Shown here one piece after another: positions 1 through 7,966 of a stretch of 12,033 bases of DNA. Under the pieces are notes generated by a model that saw only the letters and a list, made by a program, of their open reading frames with translations, was not told where the DNA came from and made no database searches. Source of the stretch: an uncultured Clostridia bacterium (GTDB taxonomy: Bacteria > Bacillota > Clostridia > Lachnospirales > Lachnospiraceae); assembly GCA_946611595.1 (NCBI GenBank), contig CAMODY010000045.1, forward strand, positions 1-12,033. The letters run 5' to 3'. Positions within the stretch are counted from its first letter, which is position 1, and each line of letters begins with the position of its first letter. Both the position numbers and the translations under genes were made by a program.

Positions 1-2240
1 TCGATCCGGCCTTCAAGTTCAGTCAGTTCATGATAGTGCGTAGAGAAAAAGGTTTTCGCACCGCATTTTTTCTTATCCGCAATATACTCTACAACTGCCC
101 AGGCAATACTGAGTCCATCATAGGTGGAAGTTCCCCTTCCGATCTCATCTAAGATGATCAAAGATTTTGAACTTGCATTTCGAAGGATGTTTGCAACTTC
201 CGTCATCTCAACCATAAAGGTACTTTGTCCGGAAGCAAGGTCGTCTGAAGCTCCAACACGGGTAAAGATGCGGTCGCAGATACAGATATCGGCATCTGAA
301 GCCGGAACAAAACTTCCGCAGCTTGCCATCAAAACGATCAGTGCTAACTGGCGCATATAGGTGGATTTACCAGCCATGTTAGGACCTGTGATAATGCTGA
401 CACGGTCGTCTGCGTTATCGCTATAAGTATCGTTCGGAATAAAACGTCCTTCTTCCATCATCAGTTCAACGACCGGATGGCGACCGTCTTTAATGCTGAT
501 GATGCCTTTGTCATTCATACGAGGACGCACATAATTATTTCTTTCGGCTACATATGCAAGCGAAGCAAATGCATCCACATAAGAGATAATACTTGCCGTC
601 TTTTGGATTCTTGTAACATGGGAAGCAATATGGTCACGGATCTCACTAAACAGATCATATTCCAGGGCAAAGAGTTTTTCTTCGGCACCTAAAATAACGT
701 CTTCTAATTTCTTTAGTTCATCCGTAATATAACGTTCTGCATTTACAAGTGTCTGTTTTCTGATATATCTTTCCGGAACTTTGTCTTTGAAGGTATTGGT
801 AACTTCAATATAGTATCCGAAAACTTTGTTATAACGGATCTTAAGAGACTTGATACCTGTCAGCTCTTTTTCTTTTTCTTCTATTTCAGCAAGCCAGGTT
901 TTACCTTCTGTTTTAGATTTTCTTAAGGTATCGATCTGCTCGGAATATCCGTCTTTAATGATGCCGCCATCTTTGATCGCGATTGGAGGCTCTTCTACAA
1001 TTGCTGCGTCAATCAAAGCTTCCAGGTCTTCTAAACAATCAAGTTCCTCGTAGATATTCTTTAAGACCTGACTGTTATAATTTTTAAGAACCCCTTTGAT
1101 CGCAGGGAGCATATGAAGGGAGTTCTTAAATGCAACCAGGTCTCTTGGATTTGCGGATTTATATGAAATTCTTGCAAGGAGACGCTCCAGGTCATAGATC
1201 GGTCCTAAATATTCTCTAAGTTCATCGCGGTCGATCAAAGACTGGTTTAATTCTTCGATCGCTTCCTGTCTTAGGACGATCTCAGAGACGTCTTTAAGAG
1301 GCTGCTCAATAAAATAGCGTATCCTTCTTGCACCCATAGCTGTTTTGGTTTTATCGAGGACCCAAAGAAGACTGCCCTTTTTATTTTTTTCGCGCATGGT
1401 CTCAACGAGTTCTAGATTGCGTCTCGTAGAAAAGTCGATGACCATGTATTTATCTGTAGAATAGGTCGTCAGTTTATTTAAGAAATCAAGACTGGTCTTT
1501 TGTGTCTCATAAAGATATTTTAAAACAGCGCCAACGCATGGTATGCATTCAGCATAGTCAACAAGACCAAGACCGGATAGATCGATCACTTTAAAATGTT
1601 TTTTGATCAGATCGATACAGCTTGTCTGATCAAAATAGGAGTCATCTAAGGTAAAATGGGTGATCCCTAATTTGTCTTTGATATAGGAAAAGTCGACCGG
1701 AGCCATGGAAAAACTGCGGTTAGCAACAATTTCCGCAATCGGGAATTTATTGATCTCATCCATCAGGCCGGCTGCGCTATCCAGCCTTGTTGTAAGAAAC
1801 TCACCCGTCGTAATATCAACAAGTGAGATTGCATAATAATCAGACGCATAGAAGATACACATCAGATAATTATTCTTATCTTCTTCGAGCGCCATATTAT
1901 TGGTGTTTGTACCAGGTGTTACGACCCGGATGACTTCCCTCTTAACAATTCCTTTTGCAGTCTTTGGGTCTTCTACCTGCTCTGCGATCGCAACTTTATA
2001 TCCTTTAGATACCAGTTTGTTCAGATACTGATCAACTGCATGAAAAGGAACGCCGCACATCGGTGCGCGTTCTTCCAGGCCACAGTCTTTTCCGGTAAGC
2101 GTGATCTCAAGTTCTTTTGATCCTGTGATCGCATCATCAAAGAAAAGTTCGTAGAAATCACCTAAACGGTAAAATAAGATGCAGTCATTATATTGTTTTT
2201 TAGTCTCAAGATATTGAGACATCATTGGTGATAAAGCCAT
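1..2240 (-). CDS. mutS: DNA mismatch repair protein MutS (3' end beyond window)
   Basis: MutS binds base mismatches and small loops in DNA and, through its ATPase, starts mismatch repair with MutL in the cytoplasm. The start at 2240 gives MALSPMMSQYLETKKQ, typical of the family, and 746 complete codons are present before the left edge. I checked the frame codon by codon and found no stop. Visible landmarks are the mismatch-reading F29-Y30-E31 in the N-terminal domain, Walker A GPNMAGKST from residue 619 (positions 360-386), Walker B with D698-E699 followed by IGRGTSTYDG, and the STHYHEL switch motif (H735). These positions lie within a few residues of E. coli MutS, so this is MutS1, not MutS2. 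Roughly the last 100-140 residues (end of the ATPase domain and the C-terminal tail) lie outside the window, judged from usual family length. It starts 6 nt after the miaB stop, with a GGAAG site inside the end of miaB, so co-transcription is likely. Confidence 0.97.
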   Translation of the reverse strand, partial: MALSPMMSQYLETKKQYNDCILFYRLGDFYELFFDDAITGSKELEITLTGKDCGLEERAPMCGVPFHAVDQYLNKLVSKGYKVAIAEQVEDPKTAKGIVKREVIRVVTPGTNTNNMALEEDKNNYLMCIFYASDYYAISLVDITTGEFLTTRLDSAAGLMDEINKFPIAEIVANRSFSMAPVDFSYIKDKLGITHFTLDDSYFDQTSCIDLIKKHFKVIDLSGLGLVDYAECIPCVGAVLKYLYETQKTSLDFLNKLTTYSTDKYMVIDFSTRRNLELVETMREKNKKGSLLWVLDKTKTAMGARRIRYFIEQPLKDVSEIVLRQEAIEELNQSLIDRDELREYLGPIYDLERLLARISYKSANPRDLVAFKNSLHMLPAIKGVLKNYNSQVLKNIYEELDCLEDLEALIDAAIVEEPPIAIKDGGIIKDGYSEQIDTLRKSKTEGKTWLAEIEEKEKELTGIKSLKIRYNKVFGYYIEVTNTFKDKVPERYIRKQTLVNAERYITDELKKLEDVILGAEEKLFALEYDLFSEIRDHIASHVTRIQKTASIISYVDAFASLAYVAERNNYVRPRMNDKGIISIKDGRHPVVELMMEEGRFIPNDTYSDNADDRVSIITGPNMAGKSTYMRQLALIVLMASCGSFVPASDADICICDRIFTRVGASDDLASGQSTFMVEMTEVANILRNASSKSLIILDEIGRGTSTYDGLSIAWAVVEYIADKKKCGAKTFFSTHYHELTELEGRI

Positions 2241-2246
2241 TTTGTA

Positions 2247-3668
2247 TTATTCTTCCAGTTCTCCGATATAGTAAAAGCCTTTTGCTTCGTTTAATCTGAC
2301 ATTCACAAAGCATCCGATCAATTCTTTTGGTCCCTTAAAATGTACAACGCTGTTTCCGGAAAGTCTCGCAGTAAGATAGCCGTCGATCTTAGAATTCTCT
2401 TCTTCTACTAACGCCTTCTGTACAGTTCCTACAAGGCGTCCGGTACGCGTTGATGCTGTTTCAGCTACAACTTTCAGCAAACGATCTAAACGTTCCTGAG
2501 AGACGCGTTTTGGGACCTGATCCGGCATGCTGGCAGCTCTGGTACCTGTTCGTTTGGAATAGATAAAGGTAAAAGCGCTGTCGAAACAAACCTTCTTTAC
2601 AACGTCGAGTGTATCTAAAAAGTCTTCTTCCGTTTCTCCCGGAAATCCGACAATGATATCCGTTGTGATCGAAGCATCCGGAATCTCTTTTCTGATCTTT
2701 TCAGCAAGAGCTAGATAGTCCTCTTTGTTATAATGACGGTTCATCTCTTTTAAGATGCGGCTGCTTCCGGACTGAAGCGGAAGATGAATATGTCTTGAGA
2801 TCTTATCATTATTTTTGATCGTTTCGATCAAGGCATCCGAAAGATCCTTTGGGTGACTTGTCATAAAACGGACATGTTCGATTCCGGGAATCTCGGATAC
2901 TTTTTGCAAAAGCTCTGGAAAATTATAGGCGTAAGAGTTAACGTTCTGGCCAAGGAGCATGACCTCTTTTACGCCATCTTCTGCAAGACGCTTAGTTTCT
3001 GCTAAAACATCTTCCGGAAGGCGGCTGCGTTCTCTTCCCCTTACATACGGGACAATGCAGTAGCTGCAGAAATTATTGCAGCCATACATGATATTTACAC
3101 CGCATTTAAACTTGAATTTGCGTTCAGCAGGAAGATTTTCGACCGTCTGCTCTGCCTTTTCCATAATCTCAACCTGCATAGTTTCTTCGGTAAAACGATG
3201 AAATAAAAGTTCAGCAAGTTTATAGATATTATGAGTTCCGAAAATAAGATCGACATGACGGTAACTCTGCTTGATCTTTGCTACAACTTCTTCTTCCTGC
3301 ATCATGCAGCCGCAAAGTGCAATGATCATGTCCGGGTTTTCATCTTTATATTTCTTTAAAACACCAAGACGGCCATAGACTCTGACATTCGCATGTTCTC
3401 TAACAGTACAGGTGTTATATAAAACAAAATCAGCATCCTCGCTTGTTTGTTCCTGATAGCCGATCTGTTTTAAGATACCGATCAGTTTTTCCGAGTCTTT
3501 TGCATTCATCTGACAGCCAAATGTATTGACACAGGCAGTTAAAGCTCTGCCCTTCTCGGCTTCTTTTTCGGCGATGATCTCTTTCATGCGCTCTATAAAA
3601 AAGAACTGACGTGCAGGTTCTTCAGTAGGTGCCTGATTTAATATTGCTGTTCTTTCCTCAAATGTCAT
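2247..3668 (-). CDS. miaB: tRNA-2-methylthio-N6-dimethylallyladenosine synthase MiaB
   Basis: MiaB adds a methylthio group to i6A37 in tRNAs reading UNN codons, using two [4Fe-4S] clusters and S-adenosylmethionine. The 473-residue length fits clostridial MiaB. The N-terminal UPF0004 domain starts near residue 44 and carries its three cluster cysteines: C52 in TFGCQMN, C87 in NTCTVRE and C121 in CGCMMQ. The radical SAM motif follows as C197-x3-C201-x2-C204 (YGCNNFCSYCIVPYVRGRE). Further signatures are GQNVNSY, HLPLQSGS and TDIIVGFPGET. A TRAM RNA-binding domain occupies about residues 406-473. The roughly 43 residues ahead of the UPF0004 domain are charged and common in Gram-positive homologues. 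An AAAAGGA site lies 12 nt upstream of the ATG. The GQN and TFGCQMN signatures favour MiaB over the related MtaB or RimO. It sits 17 nt after the preceding gene and 6 nt before mutS. Confidence 0.96.
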   Translation of the reverse strand: MTFEERTAILNQAPTEEPARQFFFIERMKEIIAEKEAEKGRALTACVNTFGCQMNAKDSEKLIGILKQIGYQEQTSEDADFVLYNTCTVREHANVRVYGRLGVLKKYKDENPDMIIALCGCMMQEEEVVAKIKQSYRHVDLIFGTHNIYKLAELLFHRFTEETMQVEIMEKAEQTVENLPAERKFKFKCGVNIMYGCNNFCSYCIVPYVRGRERSRLPEDVLAETKRLAEDGVKEVMLLGQNVNSYAYNFPELLQKVSEIPGIEHVRFMTSHPKDLSDALIETIKNNDKISRHIHLPLQSGSSRILKEMNRHYNKEDYLALAEKIRKEIPDASITTDIIVGFPGETEEDFLDTLDVVKKVCFDSAFTFIYSKRTGTRAASMPDQVPKRVSQERLDRLLKVVAETASTRTGRLVGTVQKALVEEENSKIDGYLTARLSGNSVVHFKGPKELIGCFVNVRLNEAKGFYYIGELEE

Positions 3669-3685
3669 ATGTATTTAAATTCCTT

Positions 3686-4852
3686 TTATCGGTCAGTATA
3701 AATATAATAATTATTATCGTGAGTTATGCCGGCAATATAATTGCATTTCTCTTCTGCAACGAGATCCATGTGCGGGTACTTATAGATACGCATATGATTG
3801 CGTTTTCCATGTCTTCTGTATGTAATGAAAAGATTACCTAAAACATCAACAAAATCCTCGTCATAGAATGAGATATCATTTTCAGCTGTTGAAAGATTTA
3901 CAAACTCGCAGCTGTTTTCAATATATTTACGGACATATGGAGTATTGTTGATCACATATGCAACCCGCATATCCTGAAGATCGATATCTGCGTTCTTTGC
4001 AGTCAGTTTTTCTCCGGTAACATAATTATAGAAAACGCAGTCCGACTCCCTATCATTGACATTTGCGACCGTATATAAAATATAGTCGTCTTTTACTTCC
4101 GGCTTCAGGATGTATTTATCAAAATAGGTAGACGTTAGAAGATTCATATCAATATTCGTCAGCTGAAGTGCAATATCAGCAGTGAATTTTGAAATGGAAG
4201 TCGTATAAACACTTTCGATCAAAGCGTCCTTTTCCGATCCAAAAGAAAGTCTTGAATCCTCAAGGAATGAAAAGCCTGTTTTGATCATGATCTCTGTTTC
4301 ATTAAGCGGGATAATGGAATTGATCCCGTTGTTTTTCAGGTTTTCTTCAATGATCTCAATCGGAGTATCGGTCTCCGTATCATAAAGCGCCTGAGAGAAT
4401 ATGATATTTCCCATCAGCGAATCGGCGCTTTGGTTATCCACGATTTCTGTCTGGATCAGAAGCTGGGTTGGAGAAAGAATAAATACTTTTATCCTTTTCT
4501 GGCCATTTAATACATCCGCTGTTTCATTAAAAGAACAAAGCACACGGGATTCTTTCTCTGAAAGATCATAAGCATAGATTTCAACATCTACACTGCCGTC
4601 GTCAAGTATATGAAATACTCCATAATAGACATCTTTGCACGGCTTAAAGGAAACATGGATGTTAACAAGAGCCGCCTTTTTTATATTTGGCTCAATTTCC
4701 GTGATCGTATTTTTCTTCGGATCATAGACATAGAAAAACAACTCGGAAAACCCTTTCGTTTCCCGATGATAGAGCTCTAAAATTTTATTTTCACGCGTAA
4801 TAAGATCGTAAAGATCTCCTTGCTTTTTTATAAGATTGATCTGTAAATCCAT
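3686..4852 (-). CDS. Hypothetical protein, 388 residues, function unknown
   Basis: I do not recognise this protein family. The product is an acidic, strand-rich, soluble-looking protein. It has no signal peptide (it starts MDLQINLIKKQ), no hydrophobic membrane segment, no nucleotide-binding loop, and only four scattered cysteines with no metal-binding pattern. Many short segments alternate aromatic or hydrophobic residues with polar turns, for example YYGVFHILDDGSVDVEIYAY (about residues 76-95) and DDYILYTVANVNDRES. This would suit a beta-propeller or other all-beta fold, but that is inference. Codon use looks like its neighbours and the frame is intact. The ATG follows the stop of the FAD-dehydrogenase gene by 4 nt with no clear Shine-Dalgarno sequence, so translation probably depends on coupling to that gene. 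miaB follows after 17 nt. A partner role with the upstream FAD enzyme is possible, but only proximity supports it. Confidence 0.85.
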   Translation of the reverse strand: MDLQINLIKKQGDLYDLITRENKILELYHRETKGFSELFFYVYDPKKNTITEIEPNIKKAALVNIHVSFKPCKDVYYGVFHILDDGSVDVEIYAYDLSEKESRVLCSFNETADVLNGQKRIKVFILSPTQLLIQTEIVDNQSADSLMGNIIFSQALYDTETDTPIEIIEENLKNNGINSIIPLNETEIMIKTGFSFLEDSRLSFGSEKDALIESVYTTSISKFTADIALQLTNIDMNLLTSTYFDKYILKPEVKDDYILYTVANVNDRESDCVFYNYVTGEKLTAKNADIDLQDMRVAYVINNTPYVRKYIENSCEFVNLSTAENDISFYDEDFVDVLGNLFITYRRHGKRNHMRIYKYPHMDLVAEEKCNYIAGITHDNNYYIYTDR

Positions 4853-4856
4853 TTAA

Positions 4857-6479
4857 TTATGCTTTATATCTGCTATAGATTTCTTCAAATACTTTAATTC
4901 CATCCATGGCTGCACTTGTAATGCCGCCTGCATATCCTGCACCTTCTCCGCATGGGAAAATGCCGCGGATATTGCTTTCAAAATGACTGTTCCTGAGGAT
5001 CCTGATCGGAGAAGATGTACGGCTTTCAACCGCAGAAAGAACCGCATCCGGGTCAGCAAAGCCTTTGATCACTCCATCAAAGTGCTTCAGTCCTTCTTTG
5101 ATCGATTCTGTGATGACATCAGGAAGTACATCATTTAAGTCAGCAAATTCCACATCACCTTTTGCATTTGATTTTACACTGCGGAAACGTGTGGATTTTA
5201 CACCGTCCATAAAATCACCTAACAACTGTACCGGGATTTTACCATTGGCAGCCTGAGCTGCAGATGCTTCAAGTTCTCTCTGGAATTCGATTCCTGCGAG
5301 CGGATAATCGGTAGATCCAAAATCATCCGGTGTAACACTTACAATAATGGCCGCATTTGCGTTTTTGCCGCTTCTACCGGAATAACTCATTCCATTAACA
5401 CAGATTCCGCCCTGCTCAGAAGAAGAATTAACGACATATCCTCCCGGGCACATACAGAAGGAGTAAACGCTTCTGCCTGCCTCAGTATGCATATTTAATT
5501 TGTAATCTGCAGCAGGAAGCATGGTGCCGTAAAGTTTTTTATAGTTATCTCCATACTGCGCCTTGTTGATCTTTTCCTGAAGATGCTCGATACGAATACC
5601 TACTGCAAAGGCCTTCTGCTCCATCTTGATATCAGCTTCATATAATGCCTTGAATGTATCGCGTGCGGAATGACCCAGCGCTAATATCACATTATTGCAG
5701 TCCACTTCATATTCATGAGAATTAGACTCTAATTTGATGCTGTCTAAAGCACCTCCGCTGGATGAAAACCCAATAAAACGAGTGTTAAAGATTGCTTCAC
5801 CGCCATTTGCAATGATGCGTTTTCTCATGTTTTTCACGATCTCGCTTAAGACATCAGTACCCAGATGAGGCTTGTTCATATAAAGAATCTCTTTAGGGGC
5901 GCCATTATCTACAAAAGTCTGAAGCACAAGTCTGTTTCTTCCGTTAGGATCATTTACGCCGGTGTTAAGTTTACCATCCGAAAATGTTCCTGCGCCGCCT
6001 TCACCAAACTGGATATTGGATTCCGGATTCAACTGTGCTTTTCCATTCCAGTAATCTTCAATTGTTTTTACCCTTGCATCAACCGGCTCACCGCGTTCGA
6101 TCAGAATCGGTTTATAACCATATTCAGCAAGAAAATATGCAGCAAAAAGACCTGCCGGACCACTGCCGATAACATATGGTCTGACATTCATTTTTTCACT
6201 TCCCTGTTTTGGAAGCTGATATTTCTTTTCTGAAATCTGGGAGATTGTCTTGCTTTTTTTACAAGCTTTTAAGATTTCCGCCTCATTGTCGACTTCAACA
6301 TTAACCACATAGTTGTATGTGATCTTTTCTTTGTTTCGAGCGTCGAGAGACATTTTTACAAGGGAATATTTAACTGATTTGATATCATTATCGCTGACAC
6401 GCAGCTTTTTGCAGATGGCAGATTCCAACTGCTTTTTAGTATGCCCAACAGGCAATTGAATTTGACTGATCCGAATCAT
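4857..6479 (-). CDS. Uncharacterised FAD-dependent dehydrogenase (COG2509-like)
   Basis: This 540-residue flavoprotein of the NAD(P)/FAD-dependent oxidoreductase superfamily has no settled substrate. After an N-terminal domain of about 95 residues (MIRISQIQLPVGHTKKQLES onward), the FAD-binding Rossmann motif VIGSGPAGLFAAY starts near residue 103, with ERGEPVDARV ending the second strand. The family-typical stretch FGEGGAGTFSDGKLNT lies near 158-173, ALGHSARDTF near 257-266 and FCMCPGGYVV near 341-350. The C-terminal flavin-contact motif is CGEGAGYAGGITSAAMDG, near 520-537. These match the COG2509 family, often annotated as FAD-dependent dehydrogenase; the function remains unknown there. No membrane segment is evident, so it is probably cytosolic. 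The ATG at 6479 matches usual family N-termini, but the best ribosome-binding sequence (GGAAAGGA, 6496-6503) is 16 nt away, longer than normal. In-frame ATT and ATA codons precede the ATG and a TAG lies just beyond them. Confidence 0.9.
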   Translation of the reverse strand: MIRISQIQLPVGHTKKQLESAICKKLRVSDNDIKSVKYSLVKMSLDARNKEKITYNYVVNVEVDNEAEILKACKKSKTISQISEKKYQLPKQGSEKMNVRPYVIGSGPAGLFAAYFLAEYGYKPILIERGEPVDARVKTIEDYWNGKAQLNPESNIQFGEGGAGTFSDGKLNTGVNDPNGRNRLVLQTFVDNGAPKEILYMNKPHLGTDVLSEIVKNMRKRIIANGGEAIFNTRFIGFSSSGGALDSIKLESNSHEYEVDCNNVILALGHSARDTFKALYEADIKMEQKAFAVGIRIEHLQEKINKAQYGDNYKKLYGTMLPAADYKLNMHTEAGRSVYSFCMCPGGYVVNSSSEQGGICVNGMSYSGRSGKNANAAIIVSVTPDDFGSTDYPLAGIEFQRELEASAAQAANGKIPVQLLGDFMDGVKSTRFRSVKSNAKGDVEFADLNDVLPDVITESIKEGLKHFDGVIKGFADPDAVLSAVESRTSSPIRILRNSHFESNIRGIFPCGEGAGYAGGITSAAMDGIKVFEEIYSRYKA

Positions 6480-6522
6480 AATTATTGACTAAGAATCCTT
6501 TCCATATAAATTTTCCAAGGTG

Positions 6523-7299
6523 TTATTTTAGAGCATCCGCCTCGTTTTGTAAATAGTTAGCAAAGTCAGAAAGGCGGACTGTTGAATGGCAGTCACCGGT
6601 ATAATACATCTTACCGCCCTTTTCTTTAATATAAGCTTGAATATCATATGCCGGATGAGGTACAGAGAGCGTTTTATTTAGCAGCGGAGAAACGTTGATC
6701 TCAAACAGAACGTTCTTTGTTATGAGGATGTCTATGGCTTTTTTCCATGCAGCAATATAGCGTTCGTTTTCAGGATCAAAGAACGGTAATTGTTCATTTG
6801 TTTTTCTGATCACATCAAAATGTCCGATGATATCAGCTCCTGTTTTCTCAACTACACTTGAGATCGTTTCAAAATAATACTCAAGGAGAGCGTAGATATC
6901 GTCGTTAAAATATTTTTTAGCGGCAGCCTGGATTGTTCTTGTACCCTCTTCTCCGCCCCAGTCAATGCAGATATAATCGTCATCAATTTTAATAAAATGA
7001 ACTGAGCCGATCACATAATCAAAGCCCTCAGCCGGATAGTCGGAATAATAATCCTGCTCTATACCGCATAATATTTCAATTTTATCTGCATATTTTTCTT
7101 TCAACATACGAGCTTCTTTTTTATATGCATCGTAGTTCTCATATGCCATGCAGTATTCTGCATCACAAGTAACAAAAGAATGGTCTGTAAAACCAATTCT
7201 TTTGAAACCGGAGCTGATTGCCTGAAGGACCATTTCCTCCATGCTGTTCTTTCCGTCGCTATAGCTTGTGTGCGTATGTAAACTTACTAAATTAATCAT
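6523..7299 (-). CDS. hisK: Histidinol-phosphatase, PHP family (HisK/HisJ type)
   Basis: The product probably removes phosphate from L-histidinol phosphate, the step before HisD. The 258-residue protein is a single PHP domain with the usual metal-binding pattern: H8-x-H10 in LHTHTSYSDG, D39-H40 in GFTDHS, E81 in GIEQDYY, H101 in GSVHF, H160 in GHFDVIR and D236-x-H238 in TGDCHS. Length and motifs fit the HisK family of Firmicutes. The assignment is strengthened by context. The cluster's HisB carries only the dehydratase domain, so a separate phosphatase is needed, and this gene directly follows hisIE. Its ATG overlaps the hisIE stop by 1 nt (TAATG), and an AGGA lies about 15 nt upstream inside hisIE, so termination-reinitiation coupling is likely. 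A PHP phosphoesterase with another substrate is possible but less likely here. Confidence 0.9.
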   Translation of the reverse strand: MINLVSLHTHTSYSDGKNSMEEMVLQAISSGFKRIGFTDHSFVTCDAEYCMAYENYDAYKKEARMLKEKYADKIEILCGIEQDYYSDYPAEGFDYVIGSVHFIKIDDDYICIDWGGEEGTRTIQAAAKKYFNDDIYALLEYYFETISSVVEKTGADIIGHFDVIRKTNEQLPFFDPENERYIAAWKKAIDILITKNVLFEINVSPLLNKTLSVPHPAYDIQAYIKEKGGKMYYTGDCHSTVRLSDFANYLQNEADALK

Positions 7300-7946
7300 T
7301 AAGAAGTCATTTTTTCCTGTTTTACTTTTTTATCGATAACGTGTCTGGATGCAAGTTCTTTCTTGATGTCTTCAAGCGAGATGCCCATCTCGACCATCAT
7401 AACCATAACATGATAAGCAAGATCTGCAATCTCATAGATCGTTTCTTTTTTATCATCTGCTTTTGCAGCAATGATAACCTCTGTACTTTCCTCACCAATC
7501 TTCTTTAAGATCTTATCGATACCTTTTTCAAAAAGATAGGTGGTATAAGAGCCTTCTTTCTTTTCTGTCTTTCTTCCGGCGATCAGTTCCATTAAACCTT
7601 CATAGGAAAAGGCTTCTTCTTCGCTGTCATAGACAGGATACTCAAAGCAGGATTTTGTTCCTAAATGGCAGGCAGGACCATCAGGCTTTACTTTTACAAG
7701 CAGGGTATCTTTATCGCAGTCTGTTGTAATCGATACGATGTGCTGATAGTTTCCGCTTGTTTCGCCTTTGAGCCACAGCTCTTTTCTGGAACGGCTGTAA
7801 AAGCAGGTAAGTTTCTTTTCGAGACTGATCTTAAGGCTTTCCTCGTTCATGTAAGCAAGCATTAAAACTTCATCCGTTCCTGCTTCTACAACAATAGCTG
7901 GGATCAGACCATGTGTATTGAATTTTAATTCTTTGATATCAATCAT
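7299..7946 (-). CDS. hisIE: Bifunctional phosphoribosyl-AMP cyclohydrolase / phosphoribosyl-ATP pyrophosphatase
   Basis: This fusion catalyses steps 2 and 3 of histidine synthesis: hydrolysis of PR-ATP to PR-AMP (HisE part), then opening of the adenine ring (HisI part). I place the start at the ATG at 7946 (215 residues), not at the in-frame GTG at 7955. That GTG is part of the Shine-Dalgarno sequence AAGGTG (7953-7958), which sits an ideal 6 nt before the ATG. HisI covers about residues 1-105, with SRSRKELWLKGETSGN, the metal-binding aspartates D76, D78 and D80 in DCDKD, and zinc cysteines C77, C93 and C100. HisE covers about 115-205, with GEESTEVIIAAK (around E142-E143) and EIADLAYHVMVMM. 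An acidic linker joins the halves. The gene lies between hisF (43 nt gap) and the PHP phosphatase gene (1 nt overlap). Confidence 0.96.
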   Translation of the reverse strand: MIDIKELKFNTHGLIPAIVVEAGTDEVLMLAYMNEESLKISLEKKLTCFYSRSRKELWLKGETSGNYQHIVSITTDCDKDTLLVKVKPDGPACHLGTKSCFEYPVYDSEEEAFSYEGLMELIAGRKTEKKEGSYTTYLFEKGIDKILKKIGEESTEVIIAAKADDKKETIYEIADLAYHVMVMMVEMGISLEDIKKELASRHVIDKKVKQEKMTS

Positions 7947-7952
7947 AATATT

Positions 7953-7958
7953 CACCTT
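7953..7958 (-). promoter_or_regulatory. Ribosome-binding site deciding the hisIE start
   Basis: On the minus strand this reads AAGGTG, followed by 6 nt (AATATT) and the ATG at 7946. The last three bases are the GTG that a longest-ORF caller would choose as the start. Because those bases would have to pair with 16S rRNA, the ATG is the better start. Confidence 0.8.
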
Positions 7959-7966
7959 GTTTATTG

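Noticed and set aside
1..2240. Possible frameshift or stop in mutS, since the frame has no end in the window
   Set aside because: Reading every codon on the minus strand from 2240 to the left edge gave no stop and a continuous MutS sequence with Walker A and B in register.
3629..3841. Plus-strand 70-codon frame rich in Ile, Leu and Val, resembling a small membrane protein
   Set aside because: The hydrophobicity comes from the antisense of AT-rich codons at the end of the 388-residue gene and the start of miaB. No ribosome-binding site supports it.
4853..5059. Minus-strand 68-codon frame overlapping the end of the FAD dehydrogenase
   Set aside because: It is an alternate frame inside the conserved C-terminal flavin motif of the larger gene.
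5865..6233. Plus-strand open frame of 122 codons
   Set aside because: It lies wholly antisense to the conserved FAD-binding region of the minus-strand dehydrogenase, and its translation shows no family features.
6485..6510. Plus-strand TTGACT and TATAAA as an antisense promoter in the gap before the FAD gene
   Set aside because: The spacing is only 14 nt, shorter than functional sigma-A promoters, and no plus-strand gene or RNA candidate follows.
6480..6522. Possible rho-independent terminator after the PHP phosphatase
   Set aside because: The only complementary arms (CCTT and AAGG) are 4 bp with a long loop, and no U run follows on the coding strand.
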